Assembly: GCA_037440545.1 (NCBI GenBank)
Contig: JBBITX010000065.1
Span: 1 to 6,590, forward strand
Length of the DNA stretch: 6,590 bases
Source of the DNA: JAVZIQ01 sp037440545
GTDB taxonomy: Archaea > Thermoproteota > Bathyarchaeia > Bathyarchaeales > Bathycorpusculaceae
Direction: 5' to 3'
The first letter of the stretch is position 1. Each line of letters opens with the position of its first letter. The notes under the pieces were generated by a model. That model was not told the origin of the DNA and made no database searches. It saw only the letters and a program-made list of their open reading frames with translations. A program made the translations under genes and the position numbers. This document shows, piece after piece, positions 1 to 6,084 of this stretch.

Positions 1-90
1 AAATTGAAATTTTACGGTTTAAAAGACATGTTGTGATTTTCAGATGTAATTATAGTGTTGAGGAAGCTGCTCTGTTAAAAGTATATGTCA

Positions 91-98
91 TATATAAG
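91..98 (+). promoter_or_regulatory. Candidate archaeal TATA box for the acyl-CoA synthetase gene
   Basis: The sequence TATATAAG lies about 40 bases before the start codon at 137. That would put transcription start near 115-121, just before or within the ribosome binding site, giving a short leader typical of archaea. The surrounding region is very AT-rich, and a second TATA-like stretch (about 77-86) is nearby, so the exact box is uncertain. This is inferred from spacing and composition only. Confidence 0.4.
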
Positions 99-120
99 GC
101 ATTATACATAAAAATATTAT

Positions 121-139
121 AGGTGAGGACTTTTAATTG
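121..139 (+). promoter_or_regulatory. Ribosome binding site and TTG start of the acyl-CoA synthetase gene
   Basis: AGGTGAGG (121-128) matches the anti-Shine-Dalgarno end of archaeal 16S rRNA and sits 8 bases before TTG at 137-139. The codon immediately before TTG is an in-frame TAA (134-136), so the coding frame cannot begin further upstream. The conserved nucleotide-binding segment begins only about 15 residues later, which makes TTG the natural start. Confidence 0.75.
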
Positions 140-2809
140 GGCACCGAAAATCTTGACAAAATTTTCAACCCTAAGAGGATAGCTGTCATAGGAGCAAGTG
201 ATAGGGAGGGTTCAGTCGGTGCAAAACTTATGAGAAATTTGGTTGGCGTTGGATATCCCTGGACGGTTTATCCTGTAAACCCTTTTAAATCCACAGTACA
301 GGGCATTACAGCTTATCCCACTGTGACAAAGATCCCGTGGAAAGTGGATCTTGCAGTTATTGCAACCCCGGCGCATATAGTGCCCCAAATTGTGGAAGAG
401 TGTGGAAAAGCTGGGGTTTCAGGTATAATTATAATATCAGCTGGCTTTCGCGAGGTCGGCAAGGAGGGAGAGGTTTTAGAAAAACAAATTCTTGAACATA
501 AAAAACGCTATAACCTTCGCATAATAGGTCCAAACAGCCTCGGCGTGATAAGGCCGATAATACAGTTAAACGCTACCTTCGCAGATAAAACAGCTAAACC
601 TGGGAGGATAGCGTTTATCTCGCAGAGTGCAGCTCTATGTGCCTCAGTACTTGACTGGGCTTCTGAAGCTAACATTGGATTTAGCGCTGTGGTTTCAACG
701 GGTTCTATGCTTGACGTGGACCTCGGCGATCTAATTGACTATTTCGGAGTTGACCCGCATACTCGAAGCATTATTTTATACATGGAATGCGTTACTGATG
801 CTAGGAAATTTATGAGTGCATCTAGAGGGTTTGCAAGGGCGAAGCCTATCGTTGTGATAAAGTCTGGACGTTTTCCAGAAACCGCAGAGGCAACGTTCTC
901 TCATGTTGGATCATTATGCGGTGAAGACGCTATTTATGAAGCTGCTTTTAGACGTGCCGGAATAGTCAGAGTAGAAGCCATAAACGAACTTTTCAATTGT
1001 GCAGAGGCATTGGCTATGCAGTCAAGCCCTAAAGGCCCAAATCTAACGATTATAACAAATGCAGGCGGCCCTGCCATAATGGCCACAGACGCTCTTCTAG
1101 CAAGGGGAGGAAGACTCGCCAAATTAAGCAGCGAAACTCTTCAACTTCTAAGGGAGGTCTTACCATCATACTGCCGTATCGCCAACCCAATTGACATTTT
1201 GGAGGAAGCAACATCGGAAAGGTTTCGAAAAGTCATTGAAACATGTTTTAAGGATCCTAACAGTGACGGGTTTCTAATAATATACACGCCTCAAGGGGCT
1301 GCAAACCCCATTTTGACAGCTAAAGCCATAATAGAGCTTTCTAAAAACGTTAAAAAACCTGTTCTCGCTTCATTCATTGGGGATGGATTTTGCCGAAGGG
1401 CTAGACAAATTTTGCAGAGAAGCGGCATCCCTGCTTTCAGCACTCCAGAAGAGGCTGTCTCCACATTCATGTACATGTATAGCTACACCCAAAACCTTGA
1501 GCTGTTATACCAAACCCCAGAGGAAATTCCAGTAGAGTTCTCAATTCCGACGTTTTTCAAAGAGCTTTTAAGGAGAGTTTTCCATGAGGGAAGAAACGTT
1601 CTTAGTCAACATGAAGCTTTACAGTTTCTCGAGGCTTATTCAATTCCAACTGTTAAGACTGTATTGGCGGTAACCCCTGAAGAGGCTGAAACATTAGCGG
1701 CCGATTTGGGGTATCCCATAGTTATGAAGGCGTTATCCCCGCAAATAATCCACAAATATAGGGCTGGAGGGGTCATTCTTAACGTCTGGTCACCTTCAGA
1801 GGTTAAAAAGTTCTTTAACGAGTTAGCTGGAAAAGTTAAAGAATTCCATGAAGGAGCCGAATTTAAAGGTGTCATACTGCAGCCTATGATTTTGAAAAGG
1901 GGCTATGAACTTCTTTTAGGCTCTAAGAAGGACCCGCAGTTTGGATCCGTGATAATTTTTGGAAGTGGCGGAATTGAGGCGGAGTTGATGAAGGACATAA
2001 GCGTGGGCCTTCCTCCCTTAAATCAGGTTCTAGCAAGACGCCTCATAGAGAAAACAAGAATTTATAAAATATCAAACGAAACTGGCCTTCGACCCGACTT
2101 TAAACTCCTCGAAGAAATACTGGTTAAATTTTCCCAAATAGTCGTAGATTTTCCTGAAATAAAAGAGATAGAGGTAAACCCGCTTATAGTGGATGAAAAA
2201 AGCGCCGTGGCTGTGGATGCAAGAATAGTGATTGACCCAGAGGCAATTTTGAAGGAAACCCACCTCCATGAACATCTCGTGGTTTCCCCCTACCCAAGAA
2301 AATACGTGGAAAAATACATTTTGAAAAACGGTGTTCCAGTTACCCTACGTCCCATAAGGCCTGAAGATGAAACTTTACTAGGCGAGTTTTACAGCTGCCT
2401 TTCAGAAGAAACAAAGAGGCTTCGGTTCTTCCAAGTGTTCAGAGAGCTACCCCACGAATCTTTAACGCGACATTGCAACTTGGACTACGACAGGGAAATA
2501 GCCATAGTTGCAGAGATAGAGGAAGAAGGGAAAAGAAAAATTGTAGGCATAAACATGATAACAACAGACCCCGGAGGAAAAATCGGCGAGTTCGCCGTGG
2601 TTGTAGGAGATCAATGGCAAGGATTGGGGTTAGGATCAAAACTCGTCGACTACGCCATAGACATAGGAAAAGATATGGGTTTAGAAAAGATATATGCTTA
2701 CATAAGCTCTGACAACATGAAAATGATAAGCATATGCGAAAGAAAGGGCTTTAAAATGGAACGCCTAAACGGGGAGCTTGTAAAGGCCATTTTTGAAATT
2801 AACAAATAG
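137..2809 (+). CDS. ADP-forming acyl-CoA (acetyl-CoA) synthetase, alpha-beta fusion, with C-terminal GNAT acetyltransferase domain
   Basis: This 890-residue protein has the order CoA-binding Rossmann domain (about 8-130, with IGASDREGSVG at 18-28), succinyl-CoA-ligase-like domains (about 145-460, with GPNSLG and SQSAAL), ATP-grasp (about 487-705), a linker with SPYPRKY, and a GNAT domain (about 728-888). The family interconverts acyl-CoA + ADP + Pi with acid + ATP. The alpha-subunit phosphohistidine is present as SHVGS (His256), and the ATP-grasp-side histidine as IIHK (His539). The GNAT acetyl-CoA loop is QGLGLG (828-833). The architecture is that of bacterial Pat/PatZ lysine acetyltransferases. 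Those, from memory of the family, have lost the catalytic histidine, so this protein may keep synthetase activity as well as acetylate proteins. One oddity is that the motif after His539 reads HKYRAGGV, where family members usually have HKSDVGGV. It has its own promoter and is convergent with the HAD gene (119 bases between stop codons). Assignment to the family is secure. The acyl substrate (acetate or another acid) and the GNAT target are unknown. Confidence 0.93.
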   Translation: MGTENLDKIFNPKRIAVIGASDREGSVGAKLMRNLVGVGYPWTVYPVNPFKSTVQGITAYPTVTKIPWKVDLAVIATPAHIVPQIVEECGKAGVSGIIIISAGFREVGKEGEVLEKQILEHKKRYNLRIIGPNSLGVIRPIIQLNATFADKTAKPGRIAFISQSAALCASVLDWASEANIGFSAVVSTGSMLDVDLGDLIDYFGVDPHTRSIILYMECVTDARKFMSASRGFARAKPIVVIKSGRFPETAEATFSHVGSLCGEDAIYEAAFRRAGIVRVEAINELFNCAEALAMQSSPKGPNLTIITNAGGPAIMATDALLARGGRLAKLSSETLQLLREVLPSYCRIANPIDILEEATSERFRKVIETCFKDPNSDGFLIIYTPQGAANPILTAKAIIELSKNVKKPVLASFIGDGFCRRARQILQRSGIPAFSTPEEAVSTFMYMYSYTQNLELLYQTPEEIPVEFSIPTFFKELLRRVFHEGRNVLSQHEALQFLEAYSIPTVKTVLAVTPEEAETLAADLGYPIVMKALSPQIIHKYRAGGVILNVWSPSEVKKFFNELAGKVKEFHEGAEFKGVILQPMILKRGYELLLGSKKDPQFGSVIIFGSGGIEAELMKDISVGLPPLNQVLARRLIEKTRIYKISNETGLRPDFKLLEEILVKFSQIVVDFPEIKEIEVNPLIVDEKSAVAVDARIVIDPEAILKETHLHEHLVVSPYPRKYVEKYILKNGVPVTLRPIRPEDETLLGEFYSCLSEETKRLRFFQVFRELPHESLTRHCNLDYDREIAIVAEIEEEGKRKIVGINMITTDPGGKIGEFAVVVGDQWQGLGLGSKLVDYAIDIGKDMGLEKIYAYISSDNMKMISICERKGFKMERLNGELVKAIFEINK

Positions 2810-2928
2810 CCTGATTTCCCATTAAAACATAAGGGGCAAATTAAGCCTTACATAAAGATGGAATAGATTAGCTGAAGTTTCATAATTTTAATATTCACTG
2901 TATCAAGTAGGAGACGCTTCTCTTAAAA

Positions 2929-3612
2929 CTATTCTTTGTTGATTTTTTCTATTAGTATGGGCAGATCTGTTATTGACGTTATAATGTAATTTGCTCCAGC
3001 GTCTTTAAGCTCATTAATTGTGGATGTCCCCGAGGTTAACCCTACAGCCACTGCTTTAACCTCTTTTGCGCACTTCATGTCTGCTGGGCTGTCTCCAACC
3101 ACGATGGTTTCATGTGGAACTGTATTTAAAGCATTTAAAACAGCCTGTATATGTTCAACGTGGGGTTTAACCTCTTTCACTTTGTCCCTTGAAACTACAG
3201 CGTTGAAGAAGTGACTTATCCCAAACTTTTTAAGAACATATTGAGCTGATTTTTCACAGTTAACCGTGCATATGGCCATTTTCAAGTTCATATTCTTTAA
3301 AGACCTTAAAACCTCTGTTACGCCAAGATGCAATTTAGTGTTTTTAGCAGCTTCCAATTCGTGGGTTTCAACTATGGATAAGACGCCGCTACGGATCTCA
3401 TTGAAGGCTTTCTCAGACTTTCCTGAGTTCTTCATAAAAATCTCAGTTTTCCTTAACATTTCAAATACGCTCTCGTTCAAAGATAAAACCGACGCGGGCA
3501 TCCCGTTTTTAATGAGAAAACTTCTAACTTCAGCTCTGACGGCTTTATAATCTATGTTGAAGCTGACAATTGTCCCATCGAGGTCAAAGACAACTGCTTT
3601 AATTAAAGGCAT
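2929..3612 (-). CDS. HAD-superfamily hydrolase, phosphoglycolate phosphatase-like
   Basis: This 227-residue protein has all four HAD motifs. Motif I is FDLDGT, with nucleophile Asp10 and acid/base Asp12. Motif II is Thr116 in AICTVN. Motif III is Lys149 in VKP. Motif IV is VVGDSPADM, with Asp174 and Asp178. The stretch between motif I and about residue 90 is helical in character and fits a C1 cap. Length and layout match the Gph/PpaX-like group of soluble phosphatases, which dephosphorylate small phosphate esters (2-phosphoglycolate, sugar phosphates, pyrophosphate) with Mg2+. The substrate cannot be read from the sequence, because cap residues decide it. The ATG at 3612-3610 lies six codons before the first core strand, and the purine run AGGGG just upstream is a modest ribosome binding site. 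The gene stands alone, convergent with the synthetase gene and divergent from the small HTH gene, so context gives no pathway. Confidence 0.92.
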   Translation of the reverse strand: MPLIKAVVFDLDGTIVSFNIDYKAVRAEVRSFLIKNGMPASVLSLNESVFEMLRKTEIFMKNSGKSEKAFNEIRSGVLSIVETHELEAAKNTKLHLGVTEVLRSLKNMNLKMAICTVNCEKSAQYVLKKFGISHFFNAVVSRDKVKEVKPHVEHIQAVLNALNTVPHETIVVGDSPADMKCAKEVKAVAVGLTSGTSTINELKDAGANYIITSITDLPILIEKINKE

Positions 3613-3656
3613 ATCCCCTAATCAACTCTCGAATTTTTAGCCTAAACATTTCGAGG

Positions 3657-3670
3657 AAAATAAACTTTGC
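3657..3670 (-). promoter_or_regulatory. Candidate BRE/TATA promoter of the HAD phosphatase gene
   Basis: Read on the minus strand, GCAAAG (BRE-like) is followed by TTTATTTT (TATA-like). The TATA-like element is about 45 bases upstream of the ATG at 3612, which predicts a leader of roughly 20 bases. This is a good positional fit for an archaeal promoter but rests on the motif alone. Confidence 0.4.
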
Positions 3671-3683
3671 GTTATTAACAAGG

Positions 3684-3785
3684 ATGAGACAGCTTATGGC
3701 TTCAAACCCGGAACAATTACTTTTCAGTAAAAAGGCGCAAGTTATGGCGCTTCAAGACTTATTAGGATATTCTACTTATTCATAA
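3684..3785 (+). CDS. Doubtful 33-residue small ORF
   Basis: An ATG-to-TAA frame of 33 codons encodes a mixed peptide starting MRQLMASNPEQ and ending LLGYSTYS. AAGG directly abuts the ATG, too close to work as a ribosome binding site. It begins close to the likely HAD promoter on the other strand. The peptide has no hydrophobic span and no motif I recognise. It could be a small protein, a leftover of a decayed gene, or a chance frame, and chance is the most likely. Confidence 0.15.
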   Translation: MRQLMASNPEQLLFSKKAQVMALQDLLGYSTYS

Positions 3786-3924
3786 AGGTCAAAACAGTAT
3801 GACTGCCCATCGGAAACAACTAGGTTGCTTAAAAATAATCAATGCCTAAAATTGGTTATCAACAGAATAGACGCAGAAATTTTGTTAAATAACTACACTA
3901 AAATATTTAGGCGCTGATCAAGAG

Positions 3925-3933
3925 TTTAAAATA
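3925..3933 (+). promoter_or_regulatory. Candidate TATA box of the small HTH gene
   Basis: TTTAAAATA lies about 38 bases before the ATG at 3967 and is preceded by the purine-rich CAAGAG, which may act as BRE. Predicted transcription start is near 3950, giving a leader of about 17 bases. The ribosome binding site is weak: AGGG at 3957-3960, six bases before the ATG. Confidence 0.4.
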
Positions 3934-3966
3934 AACAGCAAATTAGGCTCTATTTCAGGGATATAT

Positions 3967-4197
3967 ATGAAACCTGAGGAATACGTTGAAGATAGGCTTT
4001 GGCCCATACTCGTTGAGACCGTACATGCTATGATAATGTATCCTCATCACAAAGCCTACACTAGAGAGGTAATACTAAACGAAAGGCCTGAAATTACGCC
4101 TAATGAGCTGGCTGTCAGGCTTGGCATAACCCTAGGCGAAGCTTTGGTAATTCTGTGGGAATTGAAAAATGAAATTCAGAAAAGTAAGATAAGCTAA
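3967..4197 (+). CDS. Small helix-turn-helix-like protein of unknown function
   Basis: This is a 76-residue protein that I do not recognise as a named family. Residues 1-25 form a probable amphipathic helix (EEYVEDRLWPILVETVHAM). Residues 31-68 read like a tri-helical or winged-helix core. ITPNELAVRLGI (43-54) has the spacing of a helix-turn-helix positioning helix and turn, with Gly53 in the turn, and TLGEALVILWELKNE follows as the recognition-type helix. The chain ends before a wing could form, so if it binds DNA it would be a minimal HTH domain, probably dimeric. There is no signal peptide or membrane segment. Codon use and purine-rich coding strand resemble the neighbours, and a TATA-like element sits at the right distance, so I regard it as a real gene. 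It stands alone, with the HAD gene divergent upstream and about 190 bases without any gene downstream. Confidence 0.7.
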   Translation: MKPEEYVEDRLWPILVETVHAMIMYPHHKAYTREVILNERPEITPNELAVRLGITLGEALVILWELKNEIQKSKIS

Positions 4198-4309
4198 CAT
4201 TTATGAGACACTTTAATTGTTTCTAAAACGAGAATCAGTCATAATAAGCTTTTTAGGGATTGTCCTATTGATTAATATGCCAAAATTACTAAACTACCTC
4301 AAATGAAAC

Positions 4310-4325
4310 ATCATGTTTTCATGAT
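4310..4325. repeat. Perfect inverted repeat with four-base loop
   Basis: ATCATG and CATGAT flank a TTTT loop, giving a 6-bp perfect stem. The stem is AT-rich and not followed by a T-run on the plus strand, so a classical terminator is unlikely. It may be a protein-binding palindrome or chance. A GATTAAT heptamer overlapping its right arm (4323-4329) recurs at 4270-4276. Confidence 0.4.
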
Positions 4326-4388
4326 TAATGAATGGATCAGGTGGCTGTTTTGAACATTAAGAATTTTAACTTTTGAGGAAAAACTTAT

Positions 4389-4556
4389 ATGAAACAGTCT
4401 TTACTCCTTTTTCTCTCTCATCTTCAAAATCTGAATTTTGGGCTGGAATTTTCATTTTCATGCTTGTTGAAAATGTTGGGTTTAAGTTTTGCTGCATATT
4501 GGTTTGTTTTGATTATAATTTGCGGGGTCTTTGCTGAAAGTTTTATTTTTCATTAA
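4389..4556 (+). CDS. Possible 55-residue single-pass membrane peptide
   Basis: ATG at 4389 opens a 55-codon frame ending TAA 4554-4556. GAGGA (4375-4379) lies about 9 bases before the ATG and is an acceptable ribosome binding site. The C-terminal half, from about residue 30, contains a hydrophobic stretch (LGLSFAAYWFVLIIICGVFA) long enough to cross a membrane. The caution is that any T-rich frame encodes Phe, Leu and Ile by chance, and the strand asymmetry here continues that of the minus-strand RuvBL gene, which argues for minus-strand transcription. If real, it would be convergent with RuvBL. I recognise no family. Confidence 0.25.
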   Translation: MKQSLLLFLSHLQNLNFGLEFSFSCLLKMLGLSFAAYWFVLIIICGVFAESFIFH

Positions 4557-4663
4557 TTAGCTGAGTTGATGTATAATTTTGACACTTTCAGGCTTGCTAT
4601 TTCCAACTGTTTCAATTTCTGCATTTTCTGGTTGCTTGGGCTTATGCTTTTTACGGTTAATTG

Positions 4664-6040
4664 CTAGTGTATAAGCAATCTTTCCTCATACTTTCTTAGG
4701 TATTCTGATGCCTCCCCCACATCCATGAAGAGGTCGTCTACACGTTGAACATCGTCTATTGTAACTTTGTCTCTGTTAGAGGATTTAGCGTTTTGAGCTG
4801 CAAGGCTTAGAAGCTGAACTGCGTATCTCATGGAGCTTTTTGCTCCTACTTCTGCTAGTTTTTCAACAGCCTCTTTATCGAGTTTTATTTTCTCTTCGGC
4901 GGCTCGAATTCGGAGGATCTCCTTTATGCTTTCCGTATCGTATGGTTGTGTTGCAATTATAACCGAGCGGTCTATTAGGTCTACCGGGAAACCTAATGGG
5001 CTTCTAATATCTGTTCCCCTGATTCTTGCCACACCACGATTTGTGGCTAGTATTATTATTGGTACAAGTTCGCTTTCCATGGCTCTTCCAAGGAAGCTGA
5101 AAGCTTCTAAGTCTAGCAGGTGGGCGTCGTCTATAAATAACACGCCTGGATAGATGAACGCCTTTCCACTGTCCACCCATTCCTTGACTTGCTGGTCAAC
5201 TGCCATGCGAACCTCGGTGTCTATCTCTTTTGATTCAGAGCCTCCGAAGAATAGGGAGAACAACCCGCCTGAACGTTGCCTAGCGTTGAGTTCATCTAAA
5301 TTAGCCAAGGTTAGCATGTAGACAAACTCCTTCTCTTTTAAGACTTTACCGTTAGGTCTTGGAATCTTCTTTCTCGTGTCAACGTCGTAGGTTTTCCCTT
5401 TTTGGCTTTCTAAGCATAATCCAAGGTTTGCAACTCTTCCGGTTTCAGCGTCTATTTGTATAACGTTTCCCTCTGATATGCCTTCAGAAATTATTTGCTG
5501 GGCTATTGATGCCCCTGCTTCTATTGTTTTCTCCTCTTCCTTTGTCTTTAATGTTAGCCTAACGCTTTCAGGCACTTTTTGGTATGGGTTGTATGGGTGA
5601 GAGGCTGTTCGAATGTCTATTAACGTAACCTCCCCCTCGTAGACTTTTCGCATTTCATGGATTTCAATTCCAATGCACTTCCTTATGGCTTCAATTAGAA
5701 CCTCGGTTTTCTTACGTTCGGCGCTGTAGATTTCACTTCCACTCATCTGGATGAAGGGAACATTTTCTCCAAGCTCTTTTGAAACGGCAACAGCTATGGC
5801 TGTCTTTCCTGTTCCAGGAGGCCCTGCTAAAATTATACACTTTCCGCTGAGTTTTCCTTCCTTAATCATTTTCACAACGAGGCCTGCTGCTTCCCTAGCC
5901 TTTTCCTGTCCAACCATTCCATCCTTTATTTTCACAGCCTTAAGGTTTTCATCTAAACCTAAACCTTTAATGTGGGTGTGAGCGCCTATCCTTTCAAACT
6001 TTGATACAGGCGTCGTGGGCAGTTCTCTAATTGCCGCCGT
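4664..6040 (-). CDS. RuvBL/TIP49-like AAA+ ATPase (archaeal reptin/pontin homologue), start codon non-canonical or mutated
   Basis: The family forms hexameric ATPases that in eukaryotes assemble chromatin-remodelling and snoRNP complexes; the archaeal role is poorly known. Counting from the proposed start at 6040 (458 residues): HTHIKGLGL (21-29) is the conserved N-terminal nucleotide-contacting segment, GPPGTGKT (73-80) is Walker A, about 127-290 is the domain II insertion (starting near VYEGEVT), FIDDAH (302-307) is Walker B, ATNRG carries sensor 1 Asn334, PLGFPVDLIDR ends in the putative arginine finger Arg358, and SSMRYAVQLL holds sensor 2 Arg405. The total fits the usual 450-460 residues. 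The first ATG/GTG/TTG in frame is GTG at 5935, but starting there would remove the HTHIKGLGL segment, which is clearly encoded upstream. The frame is open to TGA at 6049-6047. A GAGGTGA site sits six bases before ACG at 6040-6038, the best-placed start; ATT (6031) and CTG (6022) are alternatives. Walker B has Asp where human RuvBL1/2 have the catalytic Glu (DEVH). Product identity is secure; the start is not. Confidence 0.93.
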   Translation of the reverse strand, partial: TAAIRELPTTPVSKFERIGAHTHIKGLGLDENLKAVKIKDGMVGQEKAREAAGLVVKMIKEGKLSGKCIILAGPPGTGKTAIAVAVSKELGENVPFIQMSGSEIYSAERKKTEVLIEAIRKCIGIEIHEMRKVYEGEVTLIDIRTASHPYNPYQKVPESVRLTLKTKEEEKTIEAGASIAQQIISEGISEGNVIQIDAETGRVANLGLCLESQKGKTYDVDTRKKIPRPNGKVLKEKEFVYMLTLANLDELNARQRSGGLFSLFFGGSESKEIDTEVRMAVDQQVKEWVDSGKAFIYPGVLFIDDAHLLDLEAFSFLGRAMESELVPIIILATNRGVARIRGTDIRSPLGFPVDLIDRSVIIATQPYDTESIKEILRIRAAEEKIKLDKEAVEKLAEVGAKSSMRYAVQLLSLAAQNAKSSNRDKVTIDDVQRVDDLFMDVGEASEYLRKYEERLLIH

Positions 6041-6046
6041 TGCAGG

Positions 6047-6053
6047 TCACCTC
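6047..6053 (-). promoter_or_regulatory. Ribosome binding site of the RuvBL gene (decides the start)
   Basis: On the minus strand GAGGTGA is a perfect complement to the archaeal 16S rRNA 3' end. It is followed by six bases (CCTGCA) and then ACG GCG GCA ATT. This spacing points to ACG at 6040-6038 as the initiation codon, or as an ATG altered by a T-to-C change. The upstream in-frame TGA overlaps the site. Confidence 0.7.
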
Positions 6054-6084
6054 TACCAATTTTGAAACCTTAAATCATTATAAC

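Larger units (their letters stand above)
3613..3966. other. Divergent intergenic region, no convincing gene
   Basis: These 354 bases separate the divergently oriented HAD and HTH genes. Each end carries a TATA-like element at promoter distance. In between, the plus strand has a 33-codon ORF from ATG 3684 to TAA 3785 and two 16-codon ORFs, one beginning at the ATG near 3798 and one at the ATG near 3842. None has a proper ribosome binding site, and I recognise no protein family in them. A weak hairpin (3733-3752, AGGCGC / GCGCTT with one G-T pair and an 8-base loop) lies inside the 33-codon ORF. The motif GGCGC occurs three times (3734, 3746, 3910), which may be chance. No tRNA or convincing C/D-box RNA was found. 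Confidence 0.5.
4198..4663. other. 466-base intergenic stretch, no secure gene
   Basis: The left part (4198 to about 4388) has only very short frames, a run of five T (near 4250) that could end transcription of the HTH gene, and a perfect small palindrome at 4310-4325. From about 4389 to the RuvBL stop the plus strand becomes markedly T-rich, so the minus strand is purine-rich like the coding strand of RuvBL. This asymmetric part contains short open frames on both strands. On the plus strand these are 4389-4556 and 4569-4667. On the minus strand they are 4366-4497 and a startless frame at 4557-4685. At most one or two of these are likely to be translated. It could also simply be the 3' untranslated region of RuvBL or decayed coding sequence. 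Confidence 0.5.

Noticed and set aside
1..36. Possible C-terminal end of an upstream plus-strand gene (frame reading KLKFYGLKDML then TGA)
   Set aside because: Only 11 codons are visible, another strand is also open, and nothing identifies a family. It cannot be supported.
2439..2712. Overlapping frames on both strands inside the GNAT domain (66 codons minus, 79 codons plus)
   Set aside because: The GNAT reading frame is clearly the coding one. The alternatives are Arg-rich or low-complexity shadows without ribosome binding sites.
2810..2928. Hairpin terminator between the convergent synthetase and HAD genes
   Set aside because: Only imperfect 4-5 bp stems (for example GAGA/TCTC at 2911-2922) without adjacent T-runs were seen, too weak to call.
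3700..3720. GGCTTCAAACCC resembling a tRNA T-loop
   Set aside because: The flanking bases do not pair into a 5-bp T-stem, and no acceptor, D or anticodon arms can be drawn around it.
4569..4667. Second short hydrophobic plus-strand ORF (32 codons)
   Set aside because: There is no ribosome binding site, it overlaps the RuvBL stop antisense, and its hydrophobicity is explained by T-richness of the strand.
5751..5981. Plus-strand 76-codon ORF opposite the RuvBL N-terminus
   Set aside because: It is antisense to the conserved Walker A region of RuvBL and has no independent protein-like features.
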